Below are positions 55,901 through 64,000 of a stretch of DNA of 64,000 nt, piece after piece. Position numbers and translations under genes: made by a program. The notes beneath the pieces were generated by a model that was not told the origin of the DNA, made no database searches, and worked only from the letters and a program-made list of their open reading frames with translations. Position 1 is the stretch's first letter; every line of letters starts with the position of its first letter. This DNA is from Anaeramoeba ignava (lineage: Eukaryota > Metamonada > Anaeramoebidae), in assembly GCA_028826165.1 (NCBI GenBank), contig JAPDFW010000070.1:580501-644500 (forward strand), read 5' to 3'.

Positions 55901-57510
55901 TGAGGAGATTAGACATTGTTATTGGAATAATGAGACCCTATTATATAAATAAAAATATAAATATAAATATAAATACAAATACAAATATAAATATTTGATT
56001 TTAAATTTACAGAAAGAAAACGATCCATATCAGTAAGAAAATTTCTCTGTGTTTTTTTTATATTATACATATCAACTCCTCGTTTATTAATATTAGACAT
56101 TTCCATAGTCTTTGCTTCTGTGGTTTTTTGTACCTTCAATACTTGAACATATTGATCTTCTTCTCTACCTTTTTGAATTTCAATTTTAGGAGTAACAGGA
56201 ATATCACCATTAACTGGAGTAGATTCATCCAAAGAGGTTTTTTTCTGAATTTGTTGTTCAGAATCCTTGGGTTTCTTTGGATCATTAACAATATTATCAG
56301 AAACTTTTTTCGGTTTATTTTTGCGAAGTTTTTGGAGAATATTTGAAATATTTCCAAGCCGACTTCTGATTTTTTTTGAGCTTTTAGTTTTATCTTTTTG
56401 ATTATCTTTTTGGCTATTATCCTTTTGATTATTTTGTTTGTCATTTGTTGGCGAATTTAAAGGTGGTTTATTAGGATTTGTTATTGTTGTTGTTGATGTA
56501 ATTTTCTTTTTTATTTCCTCAAAATGAATTGATGGTTCGTGTGTTTTTTGTTTAGGTGATTCAACTTTTGATAGAATATTAGCTTTGGGACTTGATTGAA
56601 ATTGGTTTGGTGTGGTTTTGTTTGGTTGATTTGTGAATTTTTTTGGAGAAAAATTAGTATCTCGAAAAGAAGTAAATTTTTTATCTCCAAAAGTATTTAG
56701 AGGTTTTGGAAAATATATTCCTGTTTGTTGTTTTGTTTGTTGAGAAAGAGTTCGATTTTGAGGCGAAATTTTTGAGGGTGAAAAATTTGGATGGGAATTT
56801 TTTTTAGGTTGTTTTTCTGTAGTATTTGATAATAAATCATGATAACTACTGCGTGAATTAGATTCTCTATTACGGGGTGGAGTTCCGTATTTAATTTGGG
56901 TTTTAGTTGTATTTGCATTTGCGTTTGTATTTGCATTTGCATTTGCATTTGTATTTTTTGGATTGCTCTGTAATTTGTCAAAAAATCCTGGGTTCTGTTC
57001 AGCCCATCCTGTTTTATTTCCTCTTTCATTTACTTGAAATGATCTTCCTTGGCTTATAATGTTATCTTGTCTTTGATTTGTGATTTTATTTTGTGGTTTT
57101 GGGAAATCAATTGGAGCTGATGTTTTTCGAGTAATTTTTTCACTCCCAAAACTTTTTTGAATTTTAATATTTTTTTGATTTTGAATATTTTTTTGATTTT
57201 GAATATTTTTTTGATTTGAAACTGTTTTTTGATTTTCGATATTGTTTTGATTTCCAATTTGTTTTGGTTTTGGAAATGGAATTTTACTCAGATGAACTGG
57301 AGTTTGTGTTTTTTCTTCTTCTTTTACAATTATTGGCTCTCTTTTTTTTGGTTGTGGAAATTTCATTGGAAATTTTTTAGTTGTTTCCTGTTTTAATAAT
57401 TGTGAGTTTTCTGTTTCTTTTTTTTTGTGAAATTGTGTTGGTGAAATTTTTTTTGCATTTTTTATTGAAGTTGTTGAATTTGTTGGTTTTGGCCAAACTA
57501 TTTGACTCAT
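52940..57510 (-). CDS. RhoGEF with tandem DH-PH-DH-PH modules (1,162 aa, three exons)
   Basis: DH-PH proteins load GTP onto Rho/Rac GTPases. Exons on the - strand are 56011-57510, 54104-55937 and 52940-53094; they total 3,489 nt (1,163 codons) with in-phase GT-AG junctions. Residues 1 to about 465 are low complexity, rich in N, K, P and S (NANANANTN near 190). The first DH begins near residue 470 (IKKTQRNFLTDMDRFLS, then exon 2 GLIIPITMSNLLTTSQLEII) and is split by the 73-nt first intron. A PH follows (EEYYFLFNDMLILAKRRGKK). The second DH starts at NVITELIKTEEEYVRDLD and includes PVQRICKYPLLFEQILKATS. The last PH (SQVWLFNDVLVVAKPQKKDK) is finished by exon 3 (LTLVCQSQIEMESWIEAIRE). The second intron (53095-54103, 1,009 nt) is pure satellite. 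Without splicing, the ORF runs into meaningless K/F/I repeats. Confidence 0.88.
53110..54100. repeat. ATTTCATTATAA satellite intron of the RhoGEF gene
   Basis: AATTTCATTATA units with AATTTCATTTTA and AATTTAATTATA variants fill the intron, ending in an AATTCTTTTGAA patch beside the donor. The donor (GTAATTTTT on the - strand at 54103) and acceptor (AAAAATAG, ending at 53095) join residues KIDDLG to NSFQIIPFG inside the PH fold. Confidence 0.92.
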
Positions 57511-58029
57511 TTTAGATGGTTTTGTTTGTTTTTTTTGTTTGTTTTTGTTTTTTTGTATTGTTTGTTTTTAAAAGTGGTAAAGAAAAAAGAGAAAAAAAAA
57601 ATGATCAAAAAAATGAATAAAAGAAAAAGAAAAAAATAAAAAAAATTTAAATAAAAAAATTAAAATAAAAAAATAATTCTTTTTTCTTTATCTTTTTGTT
57701 TTTCTTTTTGTTTTTGTTTTTGTTTTTGTTTTTGTTTTTGTTTTTGTTTTTGTTTTTAAAAAAAAAACAAATTTGTCATCAACAAAAAAAAATTTTTCAT
57801 TAATTAATTTTCTATTTATGTTTTGAAATTGTTTTTTCAGTTTGATCTTTATTTTAAAAATAAATAAAAAGATAATAAAGGAATTATTTTTTTTTTTTCT
57901 ATTCATTTTCTGAATTGAATTATTTATTTTTTTAAATAAAAAAAAAAACAAATAAAAAAAACAAATCAAAAACAAAATTTGAAAAAAGGAAGGAAGAAAA
58001 AATATTAGTGTGTTTTTTTTATACACTTT
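57511..58029. other. Intergenic region upstream of the RhoGEF gene
   Basis: A/T homopolymers, a (TTTTTG)n run at about 57690-57760 and poly-A/T runs. The ORFs here are low-complexity artefacts. No gene or RNA is supported. Confidence 0.55.
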
Positions 58030-58735
58030 TTAAATATTAAATTCATTTAAAGGAAATTTTAAATATTAGATTCATTTAAGGAAATTTTAAATATTAGATT
58101 CATTTAAAGAAATTTTAAATATTAAATTCATTTAAGGAAATTTTAAATATTAAATTCATTTAAAGGAAATTTTAAATATTAAATTCATTTAAAGAAATTT
58201 TAAATATTAAATTCATTTAAAGAAATTTTAAATATTAGATTCATTTAAGGAAATTTTAAATATTAGATTCATTTAAAGGAAATTTTAAATATTAAATTCA
58301 TTTAAGGAAATTTTAAATATTAGATTCATTTAAAGGAAATTTTAAATATTAAATTCATTTAAGGAAATTTTAAATATTAAATTCATTTAAAAAGAAATTT
58401 TAAAAATATTAAATTCATTTAAAGAAATTTTAAAATTATTTAAATTTTTCATTTTAAATATTAAATTTTTAAAAATATTAAATTCATTAAAAGAAATTTT
58501 AAATATTAAATTCATTTAAAAGAAAATATTAAAGATTCATTAAAAGGAAATTTTAAATATTAAATTCATTTAAAGAAATTTTAAATATTAAATTCATTTA
58601 AGGAAATTTTAAATATTAAATTCATTTAAAGAAATTTTAAATATTAATTTCATTTAAGGAAATTTTAGATATTAATTTCATTTAAGGAAATTTTAGATAT
58701 TAATTTCATTTAAAGAAATTTTAAATATTAGATTC
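58030..58735. repeat. Minisatellite of 29-31 bp derived from the 3' end of the adjacent gene
   Basis: About 23 units of AAATTTTAAATATTAAATTCATTTAAAGG and close variants. Its right end merges without a break into the last codons of the 825-aa gene: ATATTAGATTCATCC is the reverse complement of the codons for DESN-I, and the stop lies in the unit. About a third of the units keep ATTAGATTCATTTAA, the version closest to the gene. Confidence 0.88.
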
Positions 58736-61269
58736 ATCCAAGAAATATTTTGGAAATGTTTTACGGAACCAACCAGAACTAAATTCACCGATAAAACCGA
58801 AATTAGGGGGAGAAACAAGCTTAATATAATGATCGACAACCTCAAAAACTTGAGGATAATGAAAAATAAAAGAGAAACAATCATGGAAAAGAATATTTTG
58901 AGATGGATTTTGAGAAATGGAATAAATCAAGGATAATTCTTGAGTTTGAGAAGAAGAAAACTGGGTAATCTCAATAAGAGAAATGATTGCAATTTTCTCC
59001 AACGGATTTGAATTGTCGACACCGTTTAAATATTTTAAAGAAGCCTTTGTTGTGAGGAACAATTCGGCTGTTTTTGTGTTGCAATTCAGATATTGTTTGA
59101 AGCAATTTATTAAGTGGTATCTTCTGTGGTGGAAATTCCAGTTTGTCTTGAGATTGCTATTTTGGGGGATCCCATAAGACTCAAGTTCATGAAGAATTTT
59201 TTCGTAAAGAGATTCTGTTTCTAATGGAGAAAGTATTTTGTTCTCGATGCTGTTAAGATATCCTTTTGCGGCGCTTGTGTTTAGGATTGTTTTTAGATTC
59301 CATTTCGAATCTTCAGAGGAAACTCTTTGGAAATGATAATTTTCAAGACACAATTGTTTGATTCTTCGCACCTTTTCTTTGAAAACATCCAGAGAGCTAC
59401 TCAGAATCTCTGTGTATCGATGCGTGATAGTGGGGATGATATTTTCCAGATCAAGTAGAAGCATTGAGAGTTTGTTTTCCTTTTTGAACGCTTCTTCGAA
59501 CGGAGCAAGATGTTCTGCGAACCAGTGCAGAATGAAAGTATCCCATTCGAATATTGCTACATACCAAATCTCCAACGATATTTCAAACTCGTATTTTTCC
59601 GACAAAATCTGTCGCATACTCACTGCCAGCAGACGGTATTTGCTTACAACATTGCACGCAAATGTTTTGATGTCTGATATTGTTGTGTTGATTTCTTTTT
59701 GGTGAGCAAATGTTGCTAGTTGTGGATCAATCTGGAAAATCCGTTTGTGGAAATATTGATCGTCTCCCAGTTGATCCAGTGTTTCTCGAGCTATGATCCG
59801 ATTGAGTGAATACGAACGGATCATTTGTATCATTTTTTCTAGAGACATCTGCAGTAGATTTGATGATGTTGACTGCGGATCTTCGACACAATTCTGGAGA
59901 TCGTGATCATTTTTCAAGTTTTCGACTAAAAAGAACTTAAGTTCTTCGGAAAATTCGGTGTTTGACATGATTCTGTCCGCCAAAAAATGGCATAAATTTG
60001 TTTTGAAATGCCTTTTCAAATGAGATAAGACAATAACCATGAGTTTTTCTTTGACAAGATCCTTGTTTTCAATGTAGTTTGTTTGCTTCAGGAAGTTGTC
60101 GATGATCTGCTCCGAATAAATACTCTTCTCGAACTGATTTCCCAGAAAAAGAATTTCGAGCTCTGATATTTGAAAACGGAAGAGCTTTTGCGCAGCCTTT
60201 TGGATCAAAACTTCCAGGATCGAGTCTTGTTGTGAATTCTCAAAGTGGATTACAGTATCCAGATCCATTCTTGTTATTTCTTTGTTTGATATGTTTTGTT
60301 CGAATATGAAGTCCGTATTTTTTGATTCGTGAATATTTTTCTTGCTTCTTGGATCAATCTCTTTCTCTTGGCTCTTCTGTTCATCTTCCTTCTTTTTGAT
60401 CAGCAAGCTAAATTCTTTGTTGATTTGCTTGAACTCCTTGTTCTTGAAATAATCGGCGACATTGGATATAAATTCAGAGAGGAATTTCTTGCGATGTTTC
60501 TTGAATAACTTATCCTGGATCTCAATAAGAGATAGCTTGGCCAAATCTCTCAATAGCTCGATTTTTTCTTTGTTAAGTCGTGGTTGGGTTTCGAGAAGAT
60601 CACTAGCATCGCATGAATCAATTTCAGAAAGATCAATTTTTGCAATTCGTCGGTCTTTTTCGCTTTCGAAGACTGATACCATTTCGTCAAAATTGAGCGA
60701 CAAGCAAAGATTATATATCGACGATTTCACTGATAAATTCTCAAGTGAATCGACAAGATCGCATTTGCGGATAAAAAAATTCAGCAATTCGCTTCTCTGA
60801 TGTTCTTTGAAAGTTTTCAGAACTTCCTTGAAAATTTGTTGGGTAGGTGTTTCTAAATCGATAGGTTTTTTGTCGAAGTATTTGGGCAAAAAACTTAAAA
60901 TTTGGTCATGATCCTCTCCGATATATTTCTCAAACATTGTGTATATTTCTTGGCGACGGTTTGCTTTGATATCTGAAACAATAATTATGGCCAATGAGTT
61001 GGCTGTAATTTTGGACTCTCTTCTGAGCCATGCAGATGTTTGATTTTTGACTTGGAGGGATGTTTGTAGATGCTTAGAAAATGGGAGATATTTGCAGCCT
61101 TGTGCGAGCAAGTGTTGATGGAGAAGTTTAGCTTTTTTGTATTTTCGGGGCAAGTCTATCGCCCCATATATTGATTCCATTGTTTTGAAAACGTCCATTG
61201 CGCGATAATATACAATTTCGTTGTTGAAATAGGAACTTGTTTCTGTGAGATGAGAAAGATCTTCTTCGA
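58721..61269 (-). CDS. Unrecognised helical protein, at least 825 aa
   Basis: A long intact frame from ATG at 61198 to the stop at 58721. The frame also stays open and coding-like upstream to about 61269 (EEDLSHLTETSSYFNNEIVY), where an AG acceptor (ATCTAAAG) borders an (AAAT)n tract, so the true start is probably in an upstream exon. The protein is rich in L, K, E and S, mostly helical, without transmembrane segments. It has a charged linker at about residues 280-320 (KKKEDEQKSQEKEIDPRSKK). There is no catalytic signature and I do not recognise the family. Codon use is as mixed as in the conserved genes nearby, which supports a real gene. Its 3' end seeds the minisatellite at 58030-58735. 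Confidence 0.75.
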
Positions 61270-61271
61270 CT

Positions 61272-61645
<374 letters not shown>

Positions 61646-61671
61646 GTTTTTCAAATAAATTATTTAAATTC

Positions 61672-63240
61672 CTACATAATGCATAATGCTTTGAAGCAGA
61701 TGTATTTACGAATCAAACTTGATGGATCCATCACTCTTTCATAACATTCATTGCAAAAAAGAACACCGAAACTGGCATTTGTGGAATTACTTTCACGGCA
61801 AAAAAAGCATTTACTTTGCATTCGGGAATCGAAACAAGTTCTCCATCCGTTTTGGTTTTCAGAAATATATTTGAGTTCTTCTTCAGCTGGCTCACCAAAT
61901 GTTTGTTTATGTAATTGTCTCCAAAAATAGTCTAGATTTGCAGCATTCCGCCACGAATGGCAAACATTTGAGCAAAATACAAGATGACGAACTCCGAGAT
62001 ATGAAAATATTTCCACGAGAACATCGTCCACTATTTTGGCAATAAATGGTTGTGCTTCATAAAACATATTTGCAATAACTCTCTCCACAAGTTCCCGCTT
62101 GGTTCCAATCAAGGATTCGTGTAATGTTGAGCATTTTTGACGAAGAATATTTAGAGAAAATGTGTGAATTTGTAAAATTTCACAAATTTGTTTTTTGTTC
62201 ATTTTTCTAATTGGAATTTGATAATAACTGCATATTTTTCTTAATATAATCACAGATATTTTTTGGATTTGTTCGATTGTTTGCTTGGGACAATTGATTC
62301 CTATCTCAAAATCAAATTCTTTTTTGATGTTTTTTTCATACTCTTCGTATCCTTTGTTTGATGTTTGAAAGAAGTTAATTAATTTGATAATAAATTTGAT
62401 TTTTGTTTCAACATAATTTTCGTTTTTAACTTGTCGGAAGTCATTTTCATTTTTGCTTATATTTTTTTGGTTTGAAATGGAAATTTGTTCAAGATTGAAA
62501 TTTGGTTTTAATACCAATTGCATATCTTCATTTTTTATTTGGTTATCAAGGTTATCATTATTGTTACTATTGTTATTGTTGTTATCATTTTCAATATTCT
62601 TTGGATTGTCATTGACATTAGAAATAAAAGTCTGTAAAAATTGCAAGGATTGATGATTGTCAGTGTCATCTGAAATACACATCTCAGAATCTTTGTTATT
62701 GTTGACATTAATATTGATTTGATTTTCATTAGAATTTTCATTAGAATTTTCATTAGAATTTTCATTAGAATTTTCATTAGAATTTTCATTAGAATTTTCA
62801 TTAGAATTTTCATTAGAATTTTCATTAGAATTTTTAGTTTGATTGTCCATATCTACATCTACAATTTTATATTTTTTACAAAGTTCTAATAACTCTGCTA
62901 TTGATAACTTGTTCATTTCCTTAACCAAAAGATGAAATTTTGAATCGATTTTTTTTGTTTTTATTTCTCGGTTGTTAATGTCAATGTCAATGTCATCTTT
63001 TGTAATAAATTTAAGTTTGTTTTTTTCTTGTTTTTGTAATTTTTCCTGTTTTTGTTTTTTTTGTTTCTTTTGTTTCTTTTGTTTTTGTTTCTTTTGTTTC
63101 TTTTGTTTCTTTTGTTTTGAATTTAAACTTCTTCTTTTCATTAAATTTGGCTCAATTTCATGAGAAAAATCTTGACCAGTACTTTTTGCTCTTTTTTTTA
63201 GTTTTCTTTTTGTTTTTTGTGTTGATTTTTGAATATTCAT
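61672..63240 (-). CDS. F-box protein with C-terminal four-cysteine zinc ribbon (522 aa)
   Basis: F-box proteins bring substrates to SCF ubiquitin ligases. The N-terminus is Lys-rich (KKQKKQKKQK runs) with a tandem SNEN repeat near residue 140-165 and acidic N/D runs. A helical part with a SAP-like segment follows (ISVIILRKICSYYQIP and SLIGTKRELVERVIANM). The F-box is at about residues 405-450 (VDDVLVEIFSYLGVRHLVF, CHSWRNAANLDYFWRQL). A CX2C-X12-CX2C ribbon follows (SKCFFCRESN to LFCNECYERV). The frame ends soon after, at TAG, and a GT lies exactly there (AT-GTAGGAATTT), so the real C-terminus could continue by splicing past the satellite at 61272-61645. The family of the ribbon is not identified. 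Confidence 0.8.
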   Translation of the reverse strand: MNIQKSTQKTKRKLKKRAKSTGQDFSHEIEPNLMKRRSLNSKQKKQKKQKKQKQKKQKKQKKQKQEKLQKQEKNKLKFITKDDIDIDINNREIKTKKIDSKFHLLVKEMNKLSIAELLELCKKYKIVDVDMDNQTKNSNENSNENSNENSNENSNENSNENSNENSNENSNENQININVNNNKDSEMCISDDTDNHQSLQFLQTFISNVNDNPKNIENDNNNNNSNNNDNLDNQIKNEDMQLVLKPNFNLEQISISNQKNISKNENDFRQVKNENYVETKIKFIIKLINFFQTSNKGYEEYEKNIKKEFDFEIGINCPKQTIEQIQKISVIILRKICSYYQIPIRKMNKKQICEILQIHTFSLNILRQKCSTLHESLIGTKRELVERVIANMFYEAQPFIAKIVDDVLVEIFSYLGVRHLVFCSNVCHSWRNAANLDYFWRQLHKQTFGEPAEEELKYISENQNGWRTCFDSRMQSKCFFCRESNSTNASFGVLFCNECYERVMDPSSLIRKYICFKALCIM

Positions 63241-63865
63241 TTAACAAAAAAAATAATATGTCTTATTTTATGTTTTGTTTGTTCAATAAATAAATGGGGT
63301 TATGATCGTTTCCAGTTAATAAAAAATAATAAAAAGAAAATAATAAAAAAAAAAATAAGAAGAAAATAATTAAAAAAAATGAAATTAAAAAAAATAATAA
63401 AAATAATTAAAAAATCACAAGTGTCAATTTAACAATAAAAAAAAATAAAAAAAAAACAAAAAAGGAGAAAAATTAAATAAATTTGAAAAGAAGAAAAATT
63501 AAAAAAAAAAAAGGAGAATAAATTATTTTTTTTTTTCCACTTTCTTCCTTTCTCTTTTCTTCTTTTGATCAATCTTATCTAAATTAAAATTAAAATTTAA
63601 AATTAAAATTAAAATTTAAAATTAAAATTTAAGAAAGTAGAATAAATAATTTTGCTTTGTCGACATTTCTATTTTTACAATCAAATTAATGAATTTGCAT
63701 TTTATGTAAATTTAATAAAACCAAACAAAAGCAAACAAATTTAAAAAATTTTATTTGATCTTCAAAAAATTTTTCTTCTTCATTTTTTTATTTTGTTTTT
63801 AATTTTTCTCAACCAACAACTTTATTATTATTATTTTTTATTTTTTATTTTTACAATTTTTCCAA
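63241..63865. other. Intergenic region between the F-box and G-alpha genes (divergent)
   Basis: A/T-rich sequence with AAAATTAAAATT repeats near 63585-63630. No ORF or RNA gene is supported. It probably contains promoters for both flanking genes, but no element is identifiable. Confidence 0.5.
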
Positions 63866-63977
63866 ATGGGGAATTCAAATCCAGAAAAAAGTCAGATAGA
63901 AAAAAATAAGAAAATTGAAGAGCAACTTCAAAAAGAAGCAGAAAATTATCAAAAAGAAGTGAAGTTATTAATTCTTG
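63866..63977 (+). CDS. Heterotrimeric G-protein alpha subunit, first exon (gene runs off window)
   Basis: ATG opens MGNSNPEKSQIEKNKKIEEQ, then a charged helix and EVKLLIL. It ends in G followed by the donor GTAATTT at 63978. This is the pattern of G-alpha N-termini: Gly2 as an N-myristoylation site, an alpha-N helix that contacts G-beta-gamma, and the K-LLLLG start of the P-loop, GxGESGKS, whose remainder would be in the next exon. The exon is 112 nt, giving a phase-1 junction. The rest lies beyond the window, so subtype and function cannot be read. Confidence 0.82.
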
Positions 63978-64000
63978 GTAATTTAATTAATTCAATTAAA

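Overview
The window reads as nuclear DNA of an AT-rich, amoeboid, probably anaerobic protist. Evidence: GT-AG introns; eukaryotic families (fibrillarin, ArfGAP, RhoGEF, RING, F-box, WD40, Kish/TMEM167, heterotrimeric G-protein alpha, BTB-TLDc, many-C2 protein); an ADP-forming acyl-CoA synthetase, typical of anaerobic energy metabolism; and N/Q-rich low-complexity protein segments. The combination fits Anaeramoeba-like metamonads best (my inference, about 60%); other AT-rich amoebae are not excluded. All 64 kb is packed with simple-sequence satellites, each stretch built on its own word.

Layout. 1-735 is a 144-bp tandem satellite. 1.1-2.8 kb (+) BTB-TLDc protein; 2.8-3.9 kb hexanucleotide satellite; 4.0-6.5 kb (+) ADP-forming acetyl/acyl-CoA synthetase; 6.5-8.15 kb composite satellite; 8.2-9.7 kb (+) WD40 protein; 9.9-18.8 kb (+) giant unrecognised protein with two frame changes inside N/Q-coding repeats; 19.0-23.0 kb (+) coiled-coil protein with GFDDK repeats; 23.3-27.0 kb (+) a fibrillarin locus split and partly overwritten by satellites; 27.2-27.8 kb (-) small coiled-coil protein; 28.9-30.3 kb (-) RNF5/RNF185-like RING protein; 30.3-31.5 kb decayed coding-like DNA. 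Then a 2.8-kb inverted duplication (31.85-34.7 and 49.84-52.65 kb) carries two near-identical five-exon ArfGAP (AGFG-like) genes facing inward with their 5' ends. Between the arms lie a 12.7-kb gene (35.2-48.0 kb) for a protein of about 25 C2 domains, a 1.3-kb satellite and the Kish gene. 52.9-57.5 kb (-) holds a DH-PH-DH-PH RhoGEF, 58.7-61.3 kb (-) an unrecognised 825-aa protein, 61.7-63.2 kb (-) an F-box/zinc-ribbon protein, and 63.87 kb (+) the first exon of a G-alpha gene that runs off the edge.

Themes. Introns fall into two classes: ordinary ones of 66-96 nt, often very near the 5' end of the gene, and expanded ones of about 0.7-1.1 kb that each consist of one private satellite word. Signalling and membrane-traffic functions (RhoGEF, G-alpha, ArfGAP, Kish, multi-C2, BTB-TLDc, RING, F-box) dominate. 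At least eight genes or gene segments show one-base frame breaks in homopolymers or microsatellites. Assembly indels are a serious alternative to biology there, and every frame-related claim below carries that caveat.
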